From positions 1 to 42,687 of the IMG/VR virus record IMGVR_UViG_3300037882_002580: a stretch of 42,687 nt of DNA. One strand, given 5' to 3'. The notes under the pieces are model-generated. The model was not told the DNA's origin. It saw only the letters and a list, made by a program, of their open reading frames with translations, and did not search any database. A program made the position numbers and the translations under genes. Of the stretch, positions 14,033-22,988 are shown piece after piece. Origin of the DNA: a virus. Position 1 is the stretch's first letter. Every line of letters begins with the position of its first letter.

Positions 14033-16153
14033 CTAAAACGGAATGTCTAGCTCAGCGTCAAACTCTCTTTGTTTTTGTTGTGTGGGCTTAGGGGTAATTT
14101 TTAGAGTTGGAAGTGGCTTTTGGTGTGTCTTTGCCCAATAGACAGTTAAAAGGTGGTCACTTATTTGTTTTTCAGAGTAGCCAGAATAGCGAGCGTCCTC
14201 TATAAACTTTTTTTTGTCATCTAAGATAGATTTGAACTCAGCAACAAATGATTGTTGCCGTTCGGGTGTAGCTGCTTTTCCAAAAAGTCCGTCAATAAAA
14301 CTCTCAGGAGAGGCGTGCATGAGTGCTTTGCTGTGTAAGGAAGTACTTTGTTTTTCAACAAACCCAATGGCATCATTCTTATCTAAAAAGAAAGCCTCAG
14401 CATTGTCAGATTTGCGGTGTACTTTATATCCCTGCTTACCAGTCTTTTTTCCCAATACAGACATTTCTGGCGACGGTACTATGTCATAATCAGACACATT
14501 TTCTGAAATTGGCTTTACACTTTTCTTAGTGGGGGCGTTGGTAGGTAAGTTCATTTTTTGAGGGTAACTTCTTTGCTGGTTTTGCCCTTGTGGTAATTGT
14601 GGGATTCCTTTCTTGGAACCACCCCGAGTACTTGACGGTTTTGCGGAAGGTAGTACGCTTTGGGGTATGACAACTTTAGGAGCAATGTTTTGCGCCATGG
14701 CGTTATATTGGGGCGTTTGGGTTCCCTTCAAAGACCGCTTTTGAGCATCTTTAAGTATTTGTGATTCAGGTGCGGTGAGCCCTGTCTTTTTGCCGAGTAT
14801 TCGTGAGAGCCCACGACCTGCGAGCTTCGAGGTTATTTCACCACCTACCACAACTCCCAAGGCTGCCCCTACAGGGCCACCAACAATACCGCCAACAATA
14901 CCACCGCCCATGTTGCCAGCTATACGAGAAGTATATTTACCTAGCTTGCCACCTCGAACTCTTTTGCCATCAAGGCGTTCAATAAGCGCAAGGTCAGAAT
15001 AGTACTTTGATAGTTCCGCGTTGATGTCCTTGATTTTTTCTTTGCTCTTAGTTTCGATGATTTCTTTGAGGGCACGCGCTATTGCTTTGCGTGAAGTTTT
15101 CACATTCGGTTCTGTGAGAAAGTTTATTCCCTGGGTATTGCTGATTTTTGCGTCGTGCACCTGAGTTAATGGCACAGTTCCGCTTTTATCTGCCTTGAGG
15201 CGGTACCCTGCAATTTCCTTTTTCACATTGTTGAGGGCGTTCGTTAGGTCGGCACCTTCAAGTCCACTCGCACCAATGGCCTTTTCAAGAGCGGCCTTTA
15301 CGTCGTTTAGGTGTACTCGTACATTCTCATTCTCTAAAAGTTTGCGGACAACGGTTTCCTTCTTGTCAATAGTTTGAGCCTTGTATTTTTCATAAGCTCC
15401 CCCAGGTTGCTTGGTTCGCATAAGACCGTTTTCATCCACTGCGTCTGTGAGCACATCGGTATAAGCAACCCGTTGTCGGCTTGCATCTCCAGCATCTTTT
15501 GAATAGTCGTTCGCTTTTCTTGTCGAAGCGTAATTGTCTTCAATTTTTGCAATTTCGGCTGCGCGTTTTGCTACGACCTTCTCTGGTGTGGTGGTGATTG
15601 CTCCCTTAGCGGCATCTATAATCGGATCTGCTGCTTTTGCAGCCTTTCCTAGAGGAAGCACAGAAAGCGTATTCCCTAAGTCACGCACATCCTGCTGTTT
15701 TTCAGCGGGCAGCGATGCCATAAATTGCGACCCTTTTTCTGCTGCCTTCGAGACTCCCGCATTCGCCAAGTCAACACCCTTCGACACAATCGGGTTATTC
15801 GCAACCTTTTGAACAAGTGGGTAGTTTGAAAGCACGTCCACCTCCTTCTTCACGATAGGGGATATTACCGCACTAGAAACATCGTTTATTGCGCCGCCCA
15901 CGGCTCCAGAAGCACGCAAAAGCGTGCGCCCCACGACTTCCTTTGGTCTGGTGAAAAGTTCAGGAGTGAGAAGGTTCTTTGGTGCGCCTGCAAAGCTGTC
16001 TGCACGCTTCACAAGCCTACTCATAAGGGTTGGTTCTGCGGGTGCGGCAGCTTCCTGCGGCTTGGATACTGGACGCGCCTTGGCAGCAAAAGAAGGCTGA
16101 CCCTTCGTGCTTGTGGCTACTGGCCTGATTTTATCTTGGAATGAAAGTGCCAT
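14033..16153 (-). CDS. Putative internal virion / DNA-ejection protein with SSB-like C-terminal tip
   Basis: 706 aa. Basic, Ala/Pro-rich N-terminus; long helices to about residue 400; a glycine-zipper segment near residues 413-438 (GGGIVGGIVGGPVGAALG) able to cross or pore a membrane; then a disordered Q/P/S-rich region and a helical C-terminal domain. This pattern fits ejection proteins of podoviruses. The last residues FDAELDIPF match the SSB C-terminal tip of this same genome (DPADIPF), preceded by a disordered linker as in SSB. Located next to another long virion protein with a 3-nt gap. Confidence 0.65.
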   Translation of the reverse strand: MALSFQDKIRPVATSTKGQPSFAAKARPVSKPQEAAAPAEPTLMSRLVKRADSFAGAPKNLLTPELFTRPKEVVGRTLLRASGAVGGAINDVSSAVISPIVKKEVDVLSNYPLVQKVANNPIVSKGVDLANAGVSKAAEKGSQFMASLPAEKQQDVRDLGNTLSVLPLGKAAKAADPIIDAAKGAITTTPEKVVAKRAAEIAKIEDNYASTRKANDYSKDAGDASRQRVAYTDVLTDAVDENGLMRTKQPGGAYEKYKAQTIDKKETVVRKLLENENVRVHLNDVKAALEKAIGASGLEGADLTNALNNVKKEIAGYRLKADKSGTVPLTQVHDAKISNTQGINFLTEPNVKTSRKAIARALKEIIETKSKEKIKDINAELSKYYSDLALIERLDGKRVRGGKLGKYTSRIAGNMGGGIVGGIVGGPVGAALGVVVGGEITSKLAGRGLSRILGKKTGLTAPESQILKDAQKRSLKGTQTPQYNAMAQNIAPKVVIPQSVLPSAKPSSTRGGSKKGIPQLPQGQNQQRSYPQKMNLPTNAPTKKSVKPISENVSDYDIVPSPEMSVLGKKTGKQGYKVHRKSDNAEAFFLDKNDAIGFVEKQSTSLHSKALMHASPESFIDGLFGKAATPERQQSFVAEFKSILDDKKKFIEDARYSGYSEKQISDHLLTVYWAKTHQKPLPTLKITPKPTQQKQREFDAELDIPF

Positions 16154-16156
16154 AGG

Positions 16157-17914
16157 TTATTGCGTCCAGCCATCATCACGCGCCTCCTGTAGCTCTTCTG
16201 GTGAAAGGTCTGAGACGTTTACTTCTTGAGTACCATCGGGAGAGCGGAGTACTCCCTGAGTGGTGGTGGTCTGAGTAGCCTGACTGTCAATTTTCTTTTT
16301 GAGTTTGGTCTGAATTGTCTCAAGGCGTTCCTTGATGAAGCCCTCGCTTTGAGTACCCGCCCCCTCAAATCCTGATGACATCGACTGAATGAAAGCCAAG
16401 TCTTTGTCCGACATAGCACCTTTAAGCAGCCCGAGATTGTCTCGCGCGAGTATTGCGGAGAGCTGTCCAGCCTTAGCCTGTGCATCACCGTATGAGGTAG
16501 AAAATTGCCCACCTATGAGTGTTGAATAACCGCCCATCGCTTTGTACGCCTTTGTACTAAGCAAGCTATCTACCACTGTCTTTCCTTCGGTAAGTATTTC
16601 CACGTTTTTGTCGGTCATGCCACCTTGTGCATTAAGTCCAGCGAGAACCTCATTGCGGAGAGACTGAGCAGCGTTACTAGTGCCCTTGATGAGGTCATCG
16701 AGGTTTGCACCCAGGTTGATTTGGTCGATGATGTTTTGAGCTGCGGAAGATACTTGTACACCTGTATCACTGGCTCCACCGCCACCTGAGCCACCTGACG
16801 CGGATGCGGCCTGTGATGGTGTAAGCCCCTTATTTATCGTCACAAGCTTCGATGGGTCGCCATCCCAGTTATCAGGAACGGCAAGGATGCGGTTGCCTGC
16901 GTCAATGGTATTTGAATATCCTACAGGCAAACCGGTATCGAGCGTTTCAATGCTGATTTTTCCAGTGATTGGGTTTTGGTATGCCACCATGTACTTCCCA
17001 CCTTCGATTTTCTTGTCGATGATGGTTTCTTGCGGACGGTTGAGCGTGAAAAGTGCCTTGAGCATTCCTTCGCCACCCACTGAATCTGCAAGTCTTTGGT
17101 AAGAAGCAGGGTCAGTTTTCTTGAGGCCATCAACGGTAACACCTGATGCTGCGAGCGTTGTAGCGTGCTGTGAAGCTTTCTCCTCACGCTGTGCCTGGTA
17201 CTCTATGGAAGCCTTAGCACCTGTTACAGCATCGGCACGTTGCTGTGCGGCCTCTGTAGTGGCGTCCTGGCGTATCTGCGAAAGGATACCCTGCACCTTT
17301 ACAGATACCTGGTCTTGAATCTTCTGAATGTCTTGGGTGTTTTGTGCGCGAGTCTGCTGAGTGTTAGTAGCGGCCTCAGAAGAGCCTGCGAGTCCAGTGA
17401 GCGCGTTTATAGAGTTGGTATCCTGAAGCCTTTGATTGTTCGTCTGAGTCTGCGTCTGGATCAGGTCAGCACCGTACTTGTTGAGGGCGTCAATTTCACC
17501 CTGCGCACCGCGTATCTTTTCACGTGCAATCTGTTCCGATGTCTGGGGTGTAGTGAAAGCACCACCTTCAAGGTAGCTCTCTGCGGCTGTTTTTGGTTTT
17601 ACGCGAGGGTAGTACGGTGAAGGTGTGTCCTCCACAGGGGCTTCTGGGGCTTTGGTTGCGCGATATGCAGCGACGCGAGAATTATAAGTATCCGGTGTCT
17701 CTCCTGCCTTTAATTGAAGGTTTGTGTCGATTGTCGGAGAAGTCGGTGCGGCTGGAGTGGTGCCAAGCGAAGTGCCGTTTGAAGTATTTTTCCTAGGTGC
17801 AGTACCTGAAGTGGTGGGTGCTGGGGTTGAGAGTTGCTCTTTGGGAGCCACCTTTGAAATACCACCACGTGAGTTGGTGCCTGGTTTTGGTGCGCCGAGA
17901 GAGACACGTGCCAT
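16157..17914 (-). CDS. Putative internal virion protein, Gln/Thr-rich coiled coil
   Basis: 585 aa from the ATG at 17912-17914, 1 nt after the upstream stop. An upstream reading-frame extension to 18157 runs under the glycine-rich gene and is not credible. The N-terminal 120 residues are Pro/Thr-rich and disordered, residues of about 120-280 are a long coiled coil (TQTQTNNQRLQDTNSINALT, AQQRADAVTGAKASIEYQAQ), then a small beta domain (GGKYMVAYQNPITGKISIET) and helices. Paired with the 706-aa protein, it is probably ejected with the DNA or forms the short tail. No enzyme motif is seen. Confidence 0.65.
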   Translation of the reverse strand: MARVSLGAPKPGTNSRGGISKVAPKEQLSTPAPTTSGTAPRKNTSNGTSLGTTPAAPTSPTIDTNLQLKAGETPDTYNSRVAAYRATKAPEAPVEDTPSPYYPRVKPKTAAESYLEGGAFTTPQTSEQIAREKIRGAQGEIDALNKYGADLIQTQTQTNNQRLQDTNSINALTGLAGSSEAATNTQQTRAQNTQDIQKIQDQVSVKVQGILSQIRQDATTEAAQQRADAVTGAKASIEYQAQREEKASQHATTLAASGVTVDGLKKTDPASYQRLADSVGGEGMLKALFTLNRPQETIIDKKIEGGKYMVAYQNPITGKISIETLDTGLPVGYSNTIDAGNRILAVPDNWDGDPSKLVTINKGLTPSQAASASGGSGGGGASDTGVQVSSAAQNIIDQINLGANLDDLIKGTSNAAQSLRNEVLAGLNAQGGMTDKNVEILTEGKTVVDSLLSTKAYKAMGGYSTLIGGQFSTSYGDAQAKAGQLSAILARDNLGLLKGAMSDKDLAFIQSMSSGFEGAGTQSEGFIKERLETIQTKLKKKIDSQATQTTTTQGVLRSPDGTQEVNVSDLSPEELQEARDDGWTQ

Positions 17915-17915
17915 G

Positions 17916-19496
17916 TTAGAAATATTCGTAAACAATAACCATCCCACCGCCGCCCGCGCCGGAACTCCCTGCCGCCCCAGCCTTCGCACCACCGCCGCCG
18001 CCTGGAAGTGCTCCGGAACCAGCATTTCCCGTTGCCGCGATATTTCCTGCGCCACCATTACCGCCCTGATAAGCGGTGCTGGTCGCACCTGTAGATGCTC
18101 CGGCTCCTGACGCACCACCACCGCCCGCGCCGCCCCACGTGGAGTTACCGCCTGCAAACGCCGTGCTGTTGTTTATTACTCCACCACCGCCTGCTCCTTG
18201 GTAAGCACTAAGTGCTGCTGCACCTGTACCTCCTGCGCTTGCAAATGAATCCCCTGCGGTACCGGCTGTCGAGCCTGAGCCGTTACCACCAGCACCTAGT
18301 GCTCCGCCGCCGCCGCCTCCTCCTGCATTTATTGCTCCGTTGCTACCAACTCCTGCACCGCCTCCAAATGCAGTAAAGAGGGAGCTGAATCGTGTATTTC
18401 CTCCAGGATTCCCGTTTACGCCGGTGCCCGTTACGGCAGCTCCACCGTCTCCAATATCTACAAAAATTGAAGAGGTTGCAGCAAGCGTGGTTGAAGAAAA
18501 GAAGGCTTCAACAAAACCTCCACCACCTCCACCGCTTGCCTCATTTCCGCCGTTTTCGCTACCTCCTGACCCGCCGCCGCCCCATGCCCTAACGTGAATG
18601 TATTTTAGGTTTGCTGGTTTTATCCATGTGCCATCTGCAATGAATGCTAAGACATTTACATTACCAACAAGAGGCCCGCTAAAGGTGGTCGTACCGGTGA
18701 ACGTGGTAGTGGCCGCAATCGTTCGAGGTAAAAAGTCATCATCAATCGTGCCGTTTGTTCCCGTGACTACCACGCGGTTTGCAGCGGTTGCAGAGTTATA
18801 GGTTGAAGTAGCAAGCGATGCAGGCACGACGAGTACACCACTGGTGCCTGTTGCTGTTGAAGCGGCTATTTCTGCACCTGTGGCAAGCTCTGAGACGCCA
18901 CGAGCTGCTTCTGTAGCACTTACAACACCCGCACCATTGAAGGCCACTGAATCAACATAAGCCTTATTCACGATATGGCTTGAGCTGACGAAGGAAGTTG
19001 TTGCAAGGCTGTTGCTGTATGAAAGTGGGTTTTCGTAGGTTTCTTGACCAGATGCCTGAGCTTTCAAGATTTGAAGGACTGGAAAGTCTGTAATCTTGAC
19101 GCTTGCGCCGCGACGGTGAGCAAACTGAAGAGAAGACGCGGTTGTGGTGCCCGTTGCTGGGCTTATACCACGCGTCAAAGAGGTGACTGATGTTCCTGAA
19201 ACAAAGCCACAAATAAACTCAGCTTGGGATGAGCCTTCATCTACCGTGAAGCAGTTGAAGCCGCTGAGTGTAGAACCTCCACGCACCAAGTTTGCCGCAA
19301 GTGACATTGTGGTCGCTGCTGCCGTGATAGGAGCTGCAAGGGTGGTCTCAAAAGAAGCAACCGCTTCTGGCAATGCCGCACCGGCTTGGTCATCTACCGG
19401 CGTGCTTTCAATCGAAGGGCTGTGAAAAAACCCAGTGATGAGGATAATCGGAGCAATGAGTGCTGCTGCGATGGTGTGAAGAATAGATGAGAACAT
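17916..19496 (-). CDS. Glycine-rich-domain fibre protein with N-terminal hydrophobic segment
   Basis: 526 aa. Residues 1-24 (FSSILHTIAAALIAPIILIT) look like a signal peptide or anchor. Residues 30-130 resemble a virion-attachment domain (TTLAAPITAAATTMSLAANL, FNCFTVDEGSS). A Ser/Thr region with ATST-type repeats follows, and residues of about 285-526 form a glycine-rich domain beginning FIADGTWIKPANLKYIHVRA. Such domains form polyglycine sandwiches in phage fibres and act in receptor recognition. A TATAAT box lies 6 nt before the ATG. Confidence 0.75.
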   Translation of the reverse strand: MFSSILHTIAAALIAPIILITGFFHSPSIESTPVDDQAGAALPEAVASFETTLAAPITAAATTMSLAANLVRGGSTLSGFNCFTVDEGSSQAEFICGFVSGTSVTSLTRGISPATGTTTASSLQFAHRRGASVKITDFPVLQILKAQASGQETYENPLSYSNSLATTSFVSSSHIVNKAYVDSVAFNGAGVVSATEAARGVSELATGAEIAASTATGTSGVLVVPASLATSTYNSATAANRVVVTGTNGTIDDDFLPRTIAATTTFTGTTTFSGPLVGNVNVLAFIADGTWIKPANLKYIHVRAWGGGGSGGSENGGNEASGGGGGGFVEAFFSSTTLAATSSIFVDIGDGGAAVTGTGVNGNPGGNTRFSSLFTAFGGGAGVGSNGAINAGGGGGGGALGAGGNGSGSTAGTAGDSFASAGGTGAAALSAYQGAGGGGVINNSTAFAGGNSTWGGAGGGGASGAGASTGATSTAYQGGNGGAGNIAATGNAGSGALPGGGGGAKAGAAGSSGAGGGGMVIVYEYF

Positions 19497-19502
19497 AGAG
19501 AA

Positions 19503-19508
19503 ATTATA
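19503..19508 (-). promoter_or_regulatory. Consensus -10 box at the fibre start
   Basis: TATAAT on the minus strand followed by 6 nt and the ATG at 19496; no Shine-Dalgarno site. A transcript from here would be leaderless. Confidence 0.5.
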
Positions 19509-19527
19509 CTAAACACAAGGCATGTCG

Positions 19528-21414
19528 TTACGTGGTGCGGGTTGGGAGGTCTTTGCGTCCTTTGTTGCGGATGTCTTTGAAGCGCATGCTTGATACCGAA
19601 ACGTATCCGATGTCAGTCGCCTGAAGTTTGATGCGGGCGTTTATAAATCGGTCGCTGTTAATAGGAAAATCGACTGTGAAAGGTGAGGCCGTCTCTGTTG
19701 CGCCACCAATGACGCGGGAACCGATGGTAGAACCCCCGATAGCTGTTTCTGCTCCTTGGTCAACATAATCACCTGAGCCATCAATGGTGAAAACTTTAGC
19801 GAATGGCCCTCCATCATAGGAGATGGATACATCGACTTTTTGTGTCGGTTGAATGAGCCCATCAATAACCATGCGGCGACAATTCTTGAGATTTTCAGTA
19901 CCAAGGTTGAGGTCTGAAGATGTCCAGTAATTCTGGATGACATCACCGTCTTCATCCCAGCCCGAAAAAAGAGTGTAGACGTTGTTTGATAGTGAATCTC
20001 CTGCAATGAGGGTACCCAGGTATTCGGCGAGAGATGTCGCGGGGTAATTCAGCCTATCCCATACCTTCGATACAGAGTTGCGGATAAACATGATGGTGTT
20101 GTACCCGTTCGGTGTCTGATTTACCTTCTCCTGTACGCAGAAAATATCAAAGTCACCCCACCTAAAAGCTACACATGTGTCGAAGGCATATGATGTCAGG
20201 TCAAGGGCGTCGGAGATAGGGGTTGGTTCGATGGTGTCGGAGTTTGTGTTTTCCAAAACGTCCAGGAGGCGAAACTTTGGCTCTGTAGGTCGTGAAAGGT
20301 CGGCAAAAATGATGCCTTCAGGGGTTGGGTATGCCGCTCTCGTATAGGGGATGCCTACATTACGGTATGGTAGGTTTGTGGATGCGCTATCATCAAGCTG
20401 TCCGGTAAACTTCCAAGTCTTTAATGCGTGAAAACAGTATTCGATTGTCTCACGGTTGAAGATGGCCATGATGTTGCCACCGCCGCTGTCCTGGCGAAAA
20501 CTCTTCCCTTGCCCTGATGCACCGCCTGTGAAGTCAAGTACTCCGTTCGAGGTAGCGTCTTCTGTGTAGTATGAGCATGTTATCGGCGTGGGGTTTGCGG
20601 GTGCGGTGTTGAAAGTAACAGAGACCTCACCTGTTGCGTAATTCACAGTGCCAGTGCCCCCTAAATTGCCCACCATGAGGCCGTTACGGTCATCGGTGAA
20701 GGTTTCCACGCCATCGGTCACAGACACGTACATGGCGGTCTTTGGTGCTGCTACCACTGCCAATGTGTATGCAAATGTTTTGGTGCTTCCGTCACCCGTA
20801 CCAAATGCTTCTCCAGTCGTCTGCGGGTATGAAGAAAGAAGAGACTTGTCGATGTATGAAAGATAGAGACCTGTTTTGTCATTGTTTCCAGCGGTGGTGC
20901 CGTTACGTTGCCCCGCGAACGCTCTGCTCTGCCCTATGTGAAAAACCCCCCATCGATAGCTATTTACGTTTTGGTCAACGGCGTTCCCTGGGTTTGCAGT
21001 CGGGACCTTGTACACACCGGAATTAGGTGAGCCGAATAGCACAAAAGAGCCTGCAAGGTTTTGGTATGGCTCAAACCACACATCTTCACCATCGGCTGCA
21101 ACGGGAAGCATATCACTTCCTATTTCTACCGTGTCATCGGTGTCTGCGTTGTAGTATTTCGCCTTTCGGCCATACGAGAAAAACGGCACTTGAGTACCGT
21201 CTGATTTGAGGCCAACTGTGAGACCTGTTATCTTGCCCACTCCAGTAACCTCTGTGGAACCAAGGCGTGCATACCCGCGTCGTAGTTCGATGCTATCTTT
21301 GAACTTTGAGGTGATCCAGTTAAGTGAGTCAGGGGAAATACCTGGTTTGAGGGATTTTATATCCTTCACCGATGTGTTGAGCCCTCCAAATGTAGTAATT
21401 TCGTAGTCCGGCAT
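19528..21414 (-). CDS. Tail/connector accessory protein, beta-propeller-like
   Basis: 628 aa from the ATG at 21412-21414, 4 nt after the previous stop. It starts MPDYEITTFGGLNTSVKDIK, a phrase I recall from short-tail structural proteins whose N-terminus grips the connector. The rest is beta-rich with repeated WxxY or WGxF strands, consistent with a propeller or P22 gp10-like tail hub. It follows the 232-aa adaptor, as gp10 follows gp4 in P22-like phages. Assignment rests on order and composition. Confidence 0.65.
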   Translation of the reverse strand: MPDYEITTFGGLNTSVKDIKSLKPGISPDSLNWITSKFKDSIELRRGYARLGSTEVTGVGKITGLTVGLKSDGTQVPFFSYGRKAKYYNADTDDTVEIGSDMLPVAADGEDVWFEPYQNLAGSFVLFGSPNSGVYKVPTANPGNAVDQNVNSYRWGVFHIGQSRAFAGQRNGTTAGNNDKTGLYLSYIDKSLLSSYPQTTGEAFGTGDGSTKTFAYTLAVVAAPKTAMYVSVTDGVETFTDDRNGLMVGNLGGTGTVNYATGEVSVTFNTAPANPTPITCSYYTEDATSNGVLDFTGGASGQGKSFRQDSGGGNIMAIFNRETIEYCFHALKTWKFTGQLDDSASTNLPYRNVGIPYTRAAYPTPEGIIFADLSRPTEPKFRLLDVLENTNSDTIEPTPISDALDLTSYAFDTCVAFRWGDFDIFCVQEKVNQTPNGYNTIMFIRNSVSKVWDRLNYPATSLAEYLGTLIAGDSLSNNVYTLFSGWDEDGDVIQNYWTSSDLNLGTENLKNCRRMVIDGLIQPTQKVDVSISYDGGPFAKVFTIDGSGDYVDQGAETAIGGSTIGSRVIGGATETASPFTVDFPINSDRFINARIKLQATDIGYVSVSSMRFKDIRNKGRKDLPTRTT

Positions 21415-21418
21415 AAAA

Positions 21419-22117
21419 TTACGAAGACGTGTCAAGCCCTCTATTATTCCATTCTGTGGATAACTCGCTTGGGTCGTTGTGCGTTATTTCAGACATTTGT
21501 AATTCGTTGTCCCACTTCTCAAGGCCGTTCTTCAAAGCTTGGAGTGCTGCACGATTCTCAGGGAGCATTTCGCGGTTGATGCTGTCGTAATCCACTGCGC
21601 CCTTATAAATGCCGATAGCGTAGTAGCCGAGAAGAGGAAGGAAGCGTGAAGGGAATGGTGTCCATACAGCCGCGTCAAGAGAAAGGTCCACGGGTACGGA
21701 GGTTTTGATGTGGTTTATGTAAAGGTCCCCACTCAGTGCTACCGTTCCATTCAGGTAGATGATGCCGTTCGCTACGTCATAGCAAAATGTGCCGCTTGCC
21801 GTGCGGTATTCAAGGCGTCGGTCAAAAGGCACCTGGGTGAAGTATTGAATGCGGCTGCCATCGAAGAGACGAATTGGGGTTTCACCATAGAAGCGTGAAA
21901 AGCGCTCAATGCCTGAGATTGAGTGCGGAGTTTCCCAGGTATTTGAGCTCGTGATAGCAATACTTGGATCGGTAGCGCGAAGCGCCATCCATGGACGTTC
22001 TTCTTCAAGAATGGCTCGTGCATTGTCCACGAGAATATCAGCAAGCGTTGCGTCTACCGTTGCCTCCGCATTGAGTAGCGTGATGAAGCTATAGAGCTCA
22101 TTTCCCTTGGTTATCAT
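21419..22117 (-). CDS. Head-tail adaptor-like protein
   Basis: 232 aa. Helical N-terminus (LYSFITLLNAEATVDATLAD, ARAILEEERPWMAL), a beta middle (RRLEYRTASGTFCYDV, GIIYLNGTVALSGDLYI) and a helical C-terminus (LLGYYAIGIYKGAVDYDSI). Its size, fold pattern and position after the capsid genes match connector/adaptor proteins (gp4-like tail accessory factor). It overlaps the upstream gene by 4 nt. Confidence 0.6.
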   Translation of the reverse strand: MITKGNELYSFITLLNAEATVDATLADILVDNARAILEEERPWMALRATDPSIAITSSNTWETPHSISGIERFSRFYGETPIRLFDGSRIQYFTQVPFDRRLEYRTASGTFCYDVANGIIYLNGTVALSGDLYINHIKTSVPVDLSLDAAVWTPFPSRFLPLLGYYAIGIYKGAVDYDSINREMLPENRAALQALKNGLEKWDNELQMSEITHNDPSELSTEWNNRGLDTSS

Positions 22118-22938
22118 GATGCAAATTGACTAATATCAAATGGTACCCCCTCCTTTGCCTTCTCTTTTGGCTTGCTCGATGCCACTGCCGTGCTTGGTGC
22201 GATTGAGAGCTCAATACCCTTGATAGTTTCCTCAAATAGAGGGGGTAGTGCTTCGATTTTAGATATGATTTCGGTCACGACACTAGAGAGTGCGGCCTGG
22301 AGTTGCTGCGCTGTGAGTTCATCTTTCTCACTGTCTTCACTCAATTTCTGCAAGATGGGTGAGAGGTCTGTGGGTGGGGTGACTTCTTTGGTGAGTACAG
22401 CCGTTTCAAGTTTCTTGATGCCGTTCAGTACTGGCGCGAGGTCAACTTTCTCCGGTAACTCTGCCGGTTCCACTGTGAGGCGTTCTACGGCACTGTCGAT
22501 AGCAGTAAGAACCTCACCAAAGCGCATTTTCGGCATTTTTACGGGCTCAGGAGCGGGTATTTTCGCCACTTCCTCTCTGATTATCTTGCGCAAAATGTAG
22601 AGGTCAATTTCACCTCCGCCGCCACCTCGGTTGGTGAGCCGGTCTTGCACCAGGTAGGTGTTTTCTTCATCGCCATAGTTTGGGTTTTTGCTGGTGTATC
22701 CTGCATCGGTGTAAACCGACGTGACGATGGAAATGTAGAAGCCCTGCCCGCTGCCATCGGCAATCACGTGCCAGTTTTTTGAAAAACGCTGTTCACCCTT
22801 GTCATCAAGGTCAAGCGTCTCAATTATTTCATCGGTGTATGCGTTGCGAATTACCGCACGGACATAGTTGGTGTCGGTGTCGAGGTGGTTTTGAATCTGC
22901 CGTACCACCGTGAAGTTATTTTGTGGGTGAAGAATCAT
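22114..22938 (-). CDS. Virion-associated hypothetical protein
   Basis: 274 aa. N-terminal 90 residues are beta-rich (NYVRAVIRNAYTDEIIETLD) and can be a small binding domain. A glycine linker (NRGGGGGE) leads to helical repeats with three similar KLETAVL/QKLSEDS-type units, and the tail is disordered. A Shine-Dalgarno-like GGGAGGAAG forms part of the hairpin just upstream. It lies directly after the capsid gene. No family recognised. Confidence 0.6.
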   Translation of the reverse strand: MILHPQNNFTVVRQIQNHLDTDTNYVRAVIRNAYTDEIIETLDLDDKGEQRFSKNWHVIADGSGQGFYISIVTSVYTDAGYTSKNPNYGDEENTYLVQDRLTNRGGGGGEIDLYILRKIIREEVAKIPAPEPVKMPKMRFGEVLTAIDSAVERLTVEPAELPEKVDLAPVLNGIKKLETAVLTKEVTPPTDLSPILQKLSEDSEKDELTAQQLQAALSSVVTEIISKIEALPPLFEETIKGIELSIAPSTAVASSKPKEKAKEGVPFDISQFAS

Positions 22939-22946
22939 TGTAATGT

Positions 22947-22985
22947 CCCTGTGCTTCCTCCCGATAACTCAGGAGGAAAGCAGGG
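22947..22985 (-). promoter_or_regulatory. Strong hairpin between capsid and downstream gene
   Basis: CCCTG plus TTTCCTCC pairs with GGAGGAAG plus CAGGG around a 9-10 nt loop. There is no T tract, so it is probably not a full terminator. It would protect the capsid mRNA 3' end and it buries the GGAGGA ribosome site of the next gene, which would lower that gene's output. Confidence 0.6.
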
Positions 22986-22988
22986 AAG

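Noticed and set aside
17915-18157. In-frame extension of the 585-aa virion protein
   Set aside because: It lies entirely under the glycine-rich domain of the upstream gene, which is strongly supported.
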